A program made the translations under genes and the position numbers. DNA of 64,000 nt from Paludibacter sp. (GTDB lineage Bacteria; Bacteroidota; Bacteroidia; Bacteroidales; Paludibacteraceae). Within the stretch, counting starts at the first letter, position 1, and the number at the start of each line of letters is the position of its first letter. The notes under the pieces are model-generated. The model saw only the letters and a list, made by a program, of their open reading frames with translations. It was not told the DNA's origin and ran no database searches. Where the stretch lies: assembly GCA_028692715.1 (NCBI GenBank), contig JAQUWU010000019.1:21469-85468 (forward strand), given 5' to 3'. Below, piece by piece: positions 29,408 to 38,087 of this stretch.

Positions 29408-30133
29408 ATGATAAAAAAAGTAATTTTCCTCTTCACCCTTGTCTTCTTTGTCTCAAATTTACAAGCTGCAACTCCCGAGAATCAAGTGGAGACTTCATCC
29501 GATTCTCTTTCTATTATTCAAAAAGTTGAAAAATGGTACGATGGTAATATGAATTACATGAGTATTACAGCATTAATGACTATTGAAAGTTCCTTTATTC
29601 CTTTCCCATCCGAAATAGTAATTCCGCCAGCAGCATATATAGCCAGCAAGCCTGAGAGCAAATTAAATATTTTACTTGTTGTTATTTTCGGTACGCTTGG
29701 AGCAATTCTCGGAGCAATTATTAACTACATTCTTGCATTTTGGTTAGGGCGACCAATAATCTATAAATTTGCCGACAGCAAAATAGGAAATATGTTACTT
29801 CTGAGCAGCGAAAAAATCATAAAGGCTGAGGAATACTTCAATAAGCGCGGAAAGATTTCCACATTTGTGGGTCGTCTAATTCCCGGCATTCGTCAATTAA
29901 TTTCGATACCGGCAGGCTTAGCCCGAATGAATCTGTTTAGTTTTATTTTATATACTTTTTTAGGAGCCGCAATATGGAATTCAGTACTTGCACTCATCGG
30001 GTATTTGGCTCAAGGACAATCTGAATTAATTAATGAATATAGTCACGAGCTAAGCATTATTATTTTTGGACTATTCGTTTTAATTGTTTTTTACCTGATT
30101 TTTAAATCTCTGCGTAAAAAGAAAAAAAAATAG
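29408..30133 (+). CDS. DedA/SNARE-associated family membrane protein
   Basis: 241 residues with an N-terminal hydrophobic signal-like segment (IFLFTLVFFVSNLQAA), then the DedA core: ESSFIPFPSEIVIPPAAYIA, a helix with GAILGAIINYILAFWLGR, the conserved FVGRLIPGIRQLISIPAGLARM, and further helices. DedA proteins include undecaprenyl-phosphate and phospholipid flippases. The tail is very basic (RKKKKK). Confidence 0.9.
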   Translation: MIKKVIFLFTLVFFVSNLQAATPENQVETSSDSLSIIQKVEKWYDGNMNYMSITALMTIESSFIPFPSEIVIPPAAYIASKPESKLNILLVVIFGTLGAILGAIINYILAFWLGRPIIYKFADSKIGNMLLLSSEKIIKAEEYFNKRGKISTFVGRLIPGIRQLISIPAGLARMNLFSFILYTFLGAAIWNSVLALIGYLAQGQSELINEYSHELSIIIFGLFVLIVFYLIFKSLRKKKKK

Positions 30134-30181
30134 TAATTAAAATAAACTATCATCATTAATCAAAGGGATAAGAATCGACGT

Positions 30182-30919
30182 ATGAAACAATTTGGCTTGA
30201 TAGGAAACCCATTGATACATTCATTTTCAAAAAAATTTTTCAGTGATAAATTTTTGAATGAAAACATCGATGCTCAATACAATTTGTATGAAATCCCCTC
30301 TATTGATAATTTTCAGGAGATACTAAAAAACAATTCAATCTGCGGAATAAATGTCACCATTCCTTACAAGGAACAAGTGATTAAATACATGACTGAACTA
30401 GATAACACTGCAGCCGAAATTGGTGCTGTAAATGTGATTAAATTCATTCGAAATAACGGCAAATTAACGTTAAGAGGCTATAATTCAGATGCCATTGGGT
30501 TTGAAAATGCATTGCAACCTTTTCTTCAACCCTACCATAAAAAAGCATTGATTCTTGGCACCGGTGGTGCTTCAAAAGCAATAAATTACACCTTGAATAA
30601 ACTCGGCATTGAAACCACCTTCGTTACAAGAAACGAAAAACCGGGAATGTTAACATATCAACAGTTGAACGAAAAAATTCTTTCGAACAATTTGCTTATC
30701 ATTAACGCTTCGCCAGTTGGAACATTTCCACATTCAGATGAATGCCCCAATATTCCTTATAACTTTCTGACGGACAAACATTTTTTATTTGATGTAGTAT
30801 ACAATCCCGCCGAAACAATTTTCCTAAAAAAAGGGAAAGAGAAAGGTGCAAAAGGATTGAATGGCGAGGCTATGTTGATAGGACAAGCATTGGCAGCATG
30901 GAAAATCTGGAACGAATAA
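30182..30919 (+). CDS. aroE: Shikimate dehydrogenase
   Basis: Reduces 3-dehydroshikimate in aromatic amino acid synthesis. Substrate site GNPLIHSFSKKFF and NVTIPYKE (catalytic Lys), NADP-binding ILGTGGASKAINYTL, and the end motif NGEAMLIGQALAAWKIW. 245 residues is the short form usual in Bacteroidales. It is third in the operon. Confidence 0.95.
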   Translation: MKQFGLIGNPLIHSFSKKFFSDKFLNENIDAQYNLYEIPSIDNFQEILKNNSICGINVTIPYKEQVIKYMTELDNTAAEIGAVNVIKFIRNNGKLTLRGYNSDAIGFENALQPFLQPYHKKALILGTGGASKAINYTLNKLGIETTFVTRNEKPGMLTYQQLNEKILSNNLLIINASPVGTFPHSDECPNIPYNFLTDKHFLFDVVYNPAETIFLKKGKEKGAKGLNGEAMLIGQALAAWKIWNE

Positions 30920-30930
30920 ATATTAGCGAT

Positions 30931-30972
30931 AAAAAAAAGAGCAGACGAAAATAAATTCTTCTGCTCTTTTTA
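30931..30972. terminator. Bidirectional terminator between aroE and pheS
   Basis: AAAAAGAGCAGA pairs with TCTGCTCTTTTT around a ~14-nt loop; A- and T-tracts allow use from both convergent genes. Confidence 0.88.
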
Positions 30973-30992
30973 TGAGTGTACTTTATTAAATT

Positions 30993-32012
30993 CTAATATG
31001 CCGACTCAAATTGTTCCAAAAAGCGTACATCGTTCTCGGAGAACATGCGTAAATCTTTCACCTGATATTTTAGGTTGGTGATACGTTCCACACCCATTCC
31101 GAAAGCATAACCAGAATAAACTTTCGAATCAATTCCGCAATTTTCCAAAACGTTCGGATCAACCATTCCACAACCCAAAATCTCTACCCAACCTGTATAT
31201 TTACAAAAAGGACAACCTTTTCCGCCACAAATATTACAAGAGATATCCATTTCGGCACTTGGCTCGGTAAACGGGAAATACGATGGACGTAAACGAATAT
31301 CGGTATTTTCGCCAAACATTTCCTTTGCAAAATATATCAATGCCTGTTTTAAATCGGCAAACGAAACATCTTTGTCAATATATAATCCTTCAACCTGATG
31401 AAAAAAACAATGTGCCCTATACGAAATGGCTTCATTGCGATAAACACGTCCCGGGAAAATCATACGTATCGGCGGTTTTTGATTGGTCATCACACGTGAC
31501 TGAACCGACGAAGTATGAGTTCGAAGCAATACATCAGGATTTTGTTCGATAAAGAAAGTATCCTGCATATCGCGCGCAGGATGCTCCGGTGGGAAATTTA
31601 ACGCACCAAACACGTGCCAATCGTCTTCAATTTCAGGTCCTTCGGCAATGGTAAAACCAATGCGCGAAAAAATTTCTATAATCTCATGTTTTACCAACGA
31701 GAGGGGATGACGCGTTCCAAGTTTTATGGGATCGGCAGTACGGGTTAAATCTGTTTTATTATCACTTACAGAGGAATTTTCGAAAGCATCTTTTATTTCA
31801 TTTAGTTTGTTTTGAGCAGCATTTTTCAGTTCGTTTAGTTGTTGACCCACTTCGCGCTTTTCTTCATTAGCCACATTTCTAAAATCATTAAATAGTTCTG
31901 ATATCTGACCCTTTTTGCTCAGATATTTTATACGTAACACTTCCAGTTCGTCCTGATTGGCAGCCACCAATTGGTTGACTTCTTCCAATAGTTGATTAAT
32001 TTTATTCTTCAT
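30993..32012 (-). CDS. pheS: Phenylalanyl-tRNA synthetase alpha subunit
   Basis: Class II synthetase subunit that joins PheT. The N-terminal coiled coil (about 1-85) is followed by motif 1/2/3 parts: GTRHPLSLVKHEI, RMIFPGRVYRNEAIS and GFGMGVERI-like AFGMGVERITNLKY. ATG 32012 (MKNKINQLLEE) gives 339 residues, the normal length; an upstream in-frame ATG at 32063 would add a basic segment that lies in the leader. pheT is not adjacent. Confidence 0.96.
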   Translation of the reverse strand: MKNKINQLLEEVNQLVAANQDELEVLRIKYLSKKGQISELFNDFRNVANEEKREVGQQLNELKNAAQNKLNEIKDAFENSSVSDNKTDLTRTADPIKLGTRHPLSLVKHEIIEIFSRIGFTIAEGPEIEDDWHVFGALNFPPEHPARDMQDTFFIEQNPDVLLRTHTSSVQSRVMTNQKPPIRMIFPGRVYRNEAISYRAHCFFHQVEGLYIDKDVSFADLKQALIYFAKEMFGENTDIRLRPSYFPFTEPSAEMDISCNICGGKGCPFCKYTGWVEILGCGMVDPNVLENCGIDSKVYSGYAFGMGVERITNLKYQVKDLRMFSENDVRFLEQFESAY

Positions 32013-32110
32013 TTTCTTTCTCTTTCTCTTTTTGCCAAAACAACAAAATGTTCTGTCTTTCAAAACTTTAAACAGTCATTTGCAGGCAATTGCATTTCTC
32101 TTAAAGATTG

Positions 32111-32118
32111 CAAAAGTA
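32111..32118 (-). promoter_or_regulatory. pheS: -7 box for pheS
   Basis: Minus strand TACTTTTG, exact TAnnTTTG match, about 100 bp before the chosen pheS start. Confidence 0.5.
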
Positions 32119-32191
32119 ATCAATTTTCAGCAAAAATAAGTGCTGTTTAAAAAAATATAGTTATAAAACATATTTTCTCTGAATTTTACCT

Positions 32192-32199
32192 TATATTTG
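32192..32199 (+). promoter_or_regulatory. -7 box for the DUF2461 gene
   Basis: TATATTTG, exact TAnnTTTG match, 23 bp before the ATG at 32223. Confidence 0.5.
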
Positions 32200-32222
32200 T
32201 ATAAAAGATTCATTAAATTTGT

Positions 32223-32897
32223 ATGACAATTGAGAATATACTCCGTTTTTTAAGCGAACTAAAGATAAATAACAATCGTGAATGGTTTGCTGAAAATAAA
32301 AAATGGTACGATCAAGTTCGCACTGAATTTGAAACAATAAGCAAAGAATTCATCCTCGAAATTTCAAAATTTGACGAAGAAATAAAGCATGTTGAAGTAA
32401 AAGATTGTATTTTCAGAATCTACAGAGACATCCGTTTCTCTCACGACAAAACCCCTTACAAAACTCATTTCGGTATATTTGTAGCTGCCGATGGTGGGCG
32501 TAAAAGTCAGCGAGGGGGGTATTATTTACACCTCGATCCTGATGGATGTTTTGTGGCTGTAGGCGTTTGGTGTCCACAGCCAAATTTATTAAAAGCATTA
32601 AGACAAAGTGTGTACGATAATATCGAAGAATTTAATGAAATAAGAACTAAAAAATCATACGCTAGATATTTCAACACTTTCTTGGATGAAGACAAATTGA
32701 AAACGGTTCCGAAAGGATTTCCAAAGGATTTTCCCGATGCAGAATTACTCAAATTAAAACATTATATTACAGAATACAAATTACCAAAAGAATTTAATGT
32801 AAAAGAAGATTTTGTTCAACAGGTTGCCGATATTGCCGGTAATGCTTATCCGTTAAATAAGTTTTTGAATTATACAGTGGATGAAATCAACAGTTAG
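32223..32897 (+). CDS. DUF2461-family protein
   Basis: 224 residues with the family motifs NNREWFAENKKWYDQVR near the N-terminus, RIYRDIRFSHDKTPYKTHFG and GGYYLHLDPDGCFVAVGVW. Function unknown. The stop codon TAG lies within a heptanucleotide repeat. Confidence 0.9.
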   Translation: MTIENILRFLSELKINNNREWFAENKKWYDQVRTEFETISKEFILEISKFDEEIKHVEVKDCIFRIYRDIRFSHDKTPYKTHFGIFVAADGGRKSQRGGYYLHLDPDGCFVAVGVWCPQPNLLKALRQSVYDNIEEFNEIRTKKSYARYFNTFLDEDKLKTVPKGFPKDFPDAELLKLKHYITEYKLPKEFNVKEDFVQQVADIAGNAYPLNKFLNYTVDEINS

Positions 32898-32935
32898 CAG
32901 TTAGCAGTTAGCACTTAGCAGTTAGCAGTTAGCAG
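32891..32935. repeat. Heptanucleotide repeat (CAGTTAG), about six units
   Basis: CAGTTAG repeats head to tail with one unit changed (CACTTAG). It begins at the last codons of the DUF2461 gene and includes its stop codon, so changes in unit number would not alter the protein. Confidence 0.85.
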
Positions 32936-32969
32936 AAAGAGAATTAATACAACTACAAAATTTATAATT

Positions 32970-33416
32970 ATGATTTTAGATTCATTAGAAAATGCCGGAT
33001 TGTACGAATCGGTACATCCAAGATTTAAACAGGCTTTTGATTTTTTACGTAGCACCGATTTAGTAGCATTACCTACAGGAAAAATTGAGCTGGATGGGAA
33101 AAATTTATTTGTGAGTGTTGTGGAAATTACAGGAAAAACTGCAACTGAAGCCCGCATGGAAACACACAACAACTATATTGATATTCAGATCCCTGTGAGC
33201 ACATCGGAAACCATGGGCTGGATTGCCGGGAAAAATCTTAAAACAGTGACGGATAGTTATAATCCGGATAAAGATATAAGCTTTTTTGCAGACAAAGCAA
33301 CAAACTTTTTAAGGTTAAATCCGTTAGAGTTTGCGATATTCTTTCCTACTGATGGTCATCAGCCCGGAATATTGGACGGCACTATCAAAAAAGTTATTAT
33401 TAAAGTTTTAGTTTAA
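32970..33416 (+). CDS. YhcH/YjgK/YiaL-family protein
   Basis: 148 residues, double-stranded beta-helix fold. Family motifs: THNNYIDIQIPVSTSETMGW and the metal-ligand end FAIFFPTDGHQPGI. Homologues include EbgC, a sugar anomerase-like subunit; the substrate here is not known. Confidence 0.9.
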   Translation: MILDSLENAGLYESVHPRFKQAFDFLRSTDLVALPTGKIELDGKNLFVSVVEITGKTATEARMETHNNYIDIQIPVSTSETMGWIAGKNLKTVTDSYNPDKDISFFADKATNFLRLNPLEFAIFFPTDGHQPGILDGTIKKVIIKVLV

Positions 33417-33473
33417 ATGTCTTTTCTAAGTTAAGTATTTTTTGTCAGCACACATATTTAATCCACAATTTAT

Positions 33474-35477
33474 ATGAGAGACCTTGCTATCATCAATTCA
33501 GACCCTTGGTTAAAACCCTTTGAAAATGCAATTATAGGTCGATATGAATATTTTGAATCCATCGAGAAAAAATTAGTTGGCGATAATAACAATTTAGCTG
33601 GTTTTGCCACCGGATATTTGTATTTCGGATTACAGCGACTCTCAGATGGTTGGGTTTTCAGAGAATGGGCACCCAACGCAACAGCTATTTTTTTGATTGG
33701 CGATTTCAACAATTGGCAACGTCATCCCGATTATCAATTGAAAAAATTGCAAAACGGAATTTGGGAAATCCGACTTCCTGAATATGCTATGACTCACTCC
33801 CAGTTATATAAACTATTAGTGGAATGGGAAGGCGGTAGTGGCGAGCGTGTTCCGGCATGGGCTCGTAGAGTTGTTCAGGACGATGTCACAAAGATATTTA
33901 GTGCTCAGGTGTGGAGTCCGTTTCAGGCTTATACTTTTAAAAATAAAAAATTTAAACCAACAACAGATCCTCTGCTTATTTACGAATGTCATATTGGTAT
34001 GTCAAGCTCCGAAGAGAAAGTTTCGACCTACGATGAATTTCGCATAAATATTTTACCCCGAATAAAAAAGGATGGTTATAATTGCATTCAGATTATGGCT
34101 ATTCAGGAACATCCTTATTACGGTTCGTTTGGATACCATGTTTCCAGTTTTTTTGCGGCTTCTTCACGATTCGGAACACCCGAAGAGCTGAAACATCTGA
34201 TTGATGAAGCTCATGGAATGGGAATCTCTGTTATTATGGACATTGTACATTCTCATGCAGTAAGAAACGAAGTGGAAGGGCTTGGACGTTTTGATGGAAC
34301 GCCTTATCAGTATTTTCATGGTGGTTCACGCAGAGAACATCCGGCATGGGATTCACTCTGTTTCGATTATGCAAAACCATCGGTTTTACATTTTTTGCTT
34401 TCAAATTGCAAATTCTGGCTCGAAGAATATAAATTTGATGGTTACAGATTTGATGGAGTTACCTCCATGTTGTACCGCAGTCATGGACTGGGCGAAGATT
34501 TTAACGGCTACGAATCGTACTACAATATGAATCAGGATGGTGATGCTATTTGTTATCTAACCCTCGCCAACAAACTCATCCATGAAGTGAATCCAAATGC
34601 CATTACCGTTGCAGAAGAAGTGAGTGGAATGCCTGGACTTGCAACAAAAGTAGTAGACGGAGGCATTGGGTTTGATTATCGAATGGCAATGGGAATTCCC
34701 GACTTCTGGATAAAATTGATTAAAGAAGTAAAAGACGAAGACTGGAATGTCGGTCGCATTTACTGGGAATTAACCAACAGAAGGGCCGAGGAAAAAACAA
34801 TTTCGTATGCAGAAAGCCACGATCAGGCATTAGTAGGAGACAAAACTATTATCTTCCGCCTGATAGATGCTGAAATGTACTGGCACATGCAACGAGGCGA
34901 CAGCACTTTGGTGGTTGACAGAGGAATTGCATTACATAAAATGATTCGATTAATTACTGCAACGACTATTAATGGTGGTTATTTGAATTTTATGGGAAAT
35001 GAATTCGGACATCCAGAGTGGATTGATTTCCCACGCGAAGGGAATGGTTGGTCGCATAAATATGCACGTCGTCAATGGGAACTGGTTGATAATGAAAAAT
35101 ATTTGTATAATGCATTGGGTGAATTCGACAAATCGATGATTTCGCTGATTAATTCTGTTCCTAAATTTAATACCACTGACATTCATCAAGTTTGGGACAA
35201 AGAAGACGATCAGGTAGTAGCTTATCAACGGAACAATTTGATTTTTGTATTTAACTTTAACGGCACAAAATCATTTACCGATTACGGCATGTTGGTTGAA
35301 AAAGGAGAATATCAGATTGTGTTGAATACAGATGAGGTAATTTTTGGAGGGTTCAATTTGATTGATGAAAGCATTAAACACATTACTATACCCGACCCAA
35401 AGGAACCGTTCGGTAAAGAATGGGTAAAATTGTACATTCCGGCGCGTACTGCTTTTGTTTTGAAAAAAATAAATTAG
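33474..35477 (+). CDS. glgB: 1,4-alpha-glucan branching enzyme
   Basis: Glycogen branching enzyme, GH13_8-like. CBM48 domain at about 60-130 (FREWAPNATAIFLIGDFNNW), then a TIM barrel with VIMDIVHSHAV, nucleophile Asp in GYRFDGVTSM (about 325), acid/base Glu in TVAEEVSGMPG (about 379) and YAESHDQALVGDK. A C-terminal all-beta domain ends the 667-residue protein. Other glycogen genes are not adjacent. Confidence 0.95.
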   Translation: MRDLAIINSDPWLKPFENAIIGRYEYFESIEKKLVGDNNNLAGFATGYLYFGLQRLSDGWVFREWAPNATAIFLIGDFNNWQRHPDYQLKKLQNGIWEIRLPEYAMTHSQLYKLLVEWEGGSGERVPAWARRVVQDDVTKIFSAQVWSPFQAYTFKNKKFKPTTDPLLIYECHIGMSSSEEKVSTYDEFRINILPRIKKDGYNCIQIMAIQEHPYYGSFGYHVSSFFAASSRFGTPEELKHLIDEAHGMGISVIMDIVHSHAVRNEVEGLGRFDGTPYQYFHGGSRREHPAWDSLCFDYAKPSVLHFLLSNCKFWLEEYKFDGYRFDGVTSMLYRSHGLGEDFNGYESYYNMNQDGDAICYLTLANKLIHEVNPNAITVAEEVSGMPGLATKVVDGGIGFDYRMAMGIPDFWIKLIKEVKDEDWNVGRIYWELTNRRAEEKTISYAESHDQALVGDKTIIFRLIDAEMYWHMQRGDSTLVVDRGIALHKMIRLITATTINGGYLNFMGNEFGHPEWIDFPREGNGWSHKYARRQWELVDNEKYLYNALGEFDKSMISLINSVPKFNTTDIHQVWDKEDDQVVAYQRNNLIFVFNFNGTKSFTDYGMLVEKGEYQIVLNTDEVIFGGFNLIDESIKHITIPDPKEPFGKEWVKLYIPARTAFVLKKIN

Positions 35478-35494
35478 CTTTAATTGATAAAAAA

Positions 35495-35535
35495 ACATGG
35501 GTGTCACAAAAATTTTCGTGACACCCATGTTCTTT
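35495..35535 (+). terminator. Terminator after glgB
   Basis: ACATGGGTGTCAC pairs with GTGACACCCATGT, then TCTTTT. The upstream A-tract means it could also act on the minus strand. Confidence 0.85.
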
Positions 35536-35554
35536 TAAATAATTTTATAAATAG

Positions 35555-35589
35555 AAAAAGAAGGAACACATTAACATTCCTTCTTTTTT
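35555..35589 (-). terminator. Terminator after the HU gene
   Basis: AAAAAGAAGGAA pairs with TTCCTTCTTTTT; read on the minus strand it lies 19 bp after the HU stop and ends in a T-tract. Confidence 0.75.
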
Positions 35590-35607
35590 AACTCAATGCA
35601 CTTAATC

Positions 35608-35880
35608 TTAATTAACAGAGGCGGTTAATTCTGCACCTGCTTTGAATTTAGCAACTTTTTTAGCTGCAATAGTAATAGGTTGTTTTGTGGCTGGATTGAT
35701 ACCTGGGCGTGCTGCTCTATCGGCAACTGAAAAAGTTCCAAAACCAACTAGACTTACTTTGTCGCCGGCAACGAGGGCGTCAGATACACTTTTTACGACT
35801 GCATCAAGAGCTTTTTTTGCATCAACTTTGCTAAAACCAGCTTCTGCAGCGATGGCATTAATTAATTCTGCTTTGTTCAT
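35608..35880 (-). CDS. HU-family nucleoid protein
   Basis: 90 residues, the standard HU/IHF length: MNKAELINAIAAEAG start, the VSLVGFGTFSVADRAARPGINPAT arm region (DNA-intercalating RPGINP motif) and a C-terminal helix. Dimeric DNA-bending protein of the nucleoid. It is monocistronic with its own promoter and terminator. Confidence 0.95.
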   Translation of the reverse strand: MNKAELINAIAAEAGFSKVDAKKALDAVVKSVSDALVAGDKVSLVGFGTFSVADRAARPGINPATKQPITIAAKKVAKFKAGAELTASVN

Positions 35881-35929
35881 AAGATTTAATTTTTTTTATT
35901 TAAAACAATAAACATTTTTTTTGATATTG

Positions 35930-35937
35930 CAAATGTA
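35930..35937 (-). promoter_or_regulatory. -7 box for the HU gene
   Basis: Minus strand TACATTTG, exact TAnnTTTG match, about 50 bp upstream of the start. Confidence 0.55.
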
Positions 35938-36347
35938 ATAGATTGATTCTAAAATACAAGCATTTAGATTAAAAAATATTAGTTTTTTTTACGTATTTTC
36001 AAAAAATATGTTAGAAAACATGTTTTTGATAGCAAATTCACTACTTTTGTGTTACGTATTCTACAATTTGTCGGCATCTTAGAGGAGATTTCACTTATTA
36101 AATAAATTAAAAAAACAGAAATTACCCCTTTAAACACAAAATCGTAAATAGTTTGGAGGTTTTTTGATTATTTTCGCAAAAGATACAAGAAGTTCTCAAT
36201 ATATAATGAAATGTTTTATCACAATAGAATCCCTTCACAGTGGGAATTCATGTTCTTTATTTTTCTATTTAAAACTACTGTAGACAATATATTAAGAAAT
36301 CTATCGATAATAATTATCTCTCACATAAAAAGTAATAAACTTACAAA
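35938..36347 (+). other. Intergenic region with an orphan promoter-like box
   Basis: About 410 bp without a gene. TACTTTTG at 36042-36049 matches TAnnTTTG on the plus strand and is followed by no reading frame for 300 bp. A weaker TATTTTCG is at 36169-36176. GAATCCC...GGGAATTC near 36226-36248 could form a small hairpin before a T-rich stretch. It may be a long leader of the rhomboid gene or a small RNA; neither is shown. Confidence 0.35.
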
Positions 36348-37142
36348 ATGAATAATTACAGACCTAATTTTCTAAATTCGATACCTCCTGTTGTAAAAAA
36401 CCTGATTGCCATAAACATTATTCTTTGGCTGGCAACACTTGTTGCACCGGGTATATTTCGTCGTTGGGGTCTCGATATTGATTTAACCGATATACTTGGG
36501 ATGCATTACTGGGCTTCATCAAAGTTTAATCCCGCTCAATTTATTACATATATCTTTATGCATGGCAGTTTCAATCATATTTTTTTCAATATGTTTGCTC
36601 TGTATATGTTTGGAGGCGTACTTGAAAATCTATGGGGAACGAAGCGATTTCTATTTTACTATCTGCTTACCGGAGTTGGTGCAGGAATCGTTCAACAACT
36701 TTTTTGGACAGTTGAATATCAATCGCTTATCAATGCAATGAATGAAGCAATTTCCGCTAATTCCGGCGAAGCTCTTATCCCATTTCAGGATATATTAAGC
36801 AGATATTTCCGAATGAGTGATTTGTCAACCTTTACTGCGCCTTCCATTGTGGAAATGAGAAATATGTTTCTTGATTTGCCGGTTACAATTGGTGCTTCAG
36901 GCTCTGTATTCGGTTTACTGTTGGCATTCGGTTGGTTATTCCCAGATGCAAAATTAATGTTGATATTTTTCCCCGTACCCATTAAAGCCCGTATTTTTGT
37001 TGCATTGTACGGTGTTGCCGAATTATTCCTTGGAGTAGCACAATTTTCAGGTGATAGTGTAGCTCATTTTGCTCACCTTGGCGGTATGTTGTTTGGCGTA
37101 CTTCTTATATTGTATTGGAAAAAAAACCATAAGCTTTATTAA
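36348..37142 (+). CDS. Rhomboid-family intramembrane serine protease
   Basis: 264 residues, about six membrane helices. The catalytic serine is in GASGSVFGLL (about 182-190) and the histidine in VAHFAHLGGMLFGV (about 236-249); the HGSFNHIFFNMFALYMFGG segment matches rhomboid helix 2. Cleaves membrane substrates within the bilayer; substrate unknown. A second rhomboid gene follows after 14 bp. Confidence 0.93.
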   Translation: MNNYRPNFLNSIPPVVKNLIAINIILWLATLVAPGIFRRWGLDIDLTDILGMHYWASSKFNPAQFITYIFMHGSFNHIFFNMFALYMFGGVLENLWGTKRFLFYYLLTGVGAGIVQQLFWTVEYQSLINAMNEAISANSGEALIPFQDILSRYFRMSDLSTFTAPSIVEMRNMFLDLPVTIGASGSVFGLLLAFGWLFPDAKLMLIFFPVPIKARIFVALYGVAELFLGVAQFSGDSVAHFAHLGGMLFGVLLILYWKKNHKLY

Positions 37143-37156
37143 TCTCTTTTTGAAAA

Positions 37157-38047
37157 ATGAATGTATTTGATAATTTAAAACAAACGTTCAGACAGGGAAA
37201 TGCATTAATCCGTCTGATTTATATAAACATTTCCGTCTTTGTTGGATTAAAACTGTTGCTTGTTATTCTTCGACTATTTAACATTTCAGGAAGCTATTTG
37301 CTTTCTTACCTGGCAATACCAGCAGATTTAACTCAACTGTTATTTCGCTTTTGGACGCCATTTACCTATATGTTCCTTCATGAGGGAGTTATGCATATTT
37401 TGTTTAATATGTTAGCTCTCTTCTGGTTTGGGAAATTATTTTTGCTTTTTTTCTCCGAAAAACAATTGGTGGGATTGTACATTTCAGGTGGTTTAATTGC
37501 AGCCTTATTTTACGTTGTGGCATATAATATTTTTCCTTATTTTTCCCCACAACTTCCGGTAAGTATTTTATTAGGTGCATCCGGATCAATAATGGCTATT
37601 ATAGTAGCAACTTCCCTTCAATCCCCAAACATGGAAATACAACTAATGTTACTGGGAAGTGTGAAGTTAAAATATATTGCTATAGTAGCCGTATTAACCA
37701 GCCTCTTAGGTATTACTTCGAGCAATGGAGGTGGCGAGCTGGCACATTTAGGCGGTGCTTTGGCAGGTTATTTATTTGTTGTATCTTTGCGTCAGGGTAA
37801 AGATTTTACAAAAGGATTGAACGGAATTTTAGATACAATCTCAAATCTGTTTAAGCCTCGTAAACTGCATGTTAAACAAAACCCGAATCGACCAAACAGA
37901 CCTATGAGCGATGCAGATTATAATGCAAACAAAGCTCGTAAAATTGTGGCAATTGATCGCATTCTCGACAAAATTAAAACATCTGGATACCAAAGTCTTT
38001 CTGCCGAAGAAAAAAAGCAATTATTTGAACAGAGTAATAAAAAGTAA
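37157..38047 (+). CDS. Second rhomboid-family protease with cytoplasmic tail
   Basis: 296 residues. Catalytic serine in LGASGSIMAII (about 139-149), histidine in GELAHLGGALAGY; MFLHEGVMHILFNMLALFWFG matches helix 2. It differs from the first copy by a ~75-residue basic C-terminal tail (RPMSDADYNANKARKIVAIDRILDKI...) that looks like DUF6576. Tandem rhomboids of this kind are frequent in Bacteroidales. Confidence 0.92.
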   Translation: MNVFDNLKQTFRQGNALIRLIYINISVFVGLKLLLVILRLFNISGSYLLSYLAIPADLTQLLFRFWTPFTYMFLHEGVMHILFNMLALFWFGKLFLLFFSEKQLVGLYISGGLIAALFYVVAYNIFPYFSPQLPVSILLGASGSIMAIIVATSLQSPNMEIQLMLLGSVKLKYIAIVAVLTSLLGITSSNGGGELAHLGGALAGYLFVVSLRQGKDFTKGLNGILDTISNLFKPRKLHVKQNPNRPNRPMSDADYNANKARKIVAIDRILDKIKTSGYQSLSAEEKKQLFEQSNKK

Positions 38048-38087
38048 TTCATAATTTTAGAGTTATGAATTGTGAATAATTAGATTC

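Noticed and set aside
30012-32063. pheS start at 32063
   Set aside because: Adds a basic 17-residue segment absent from the normal PheS N-terminus; ATG 32012 fits.
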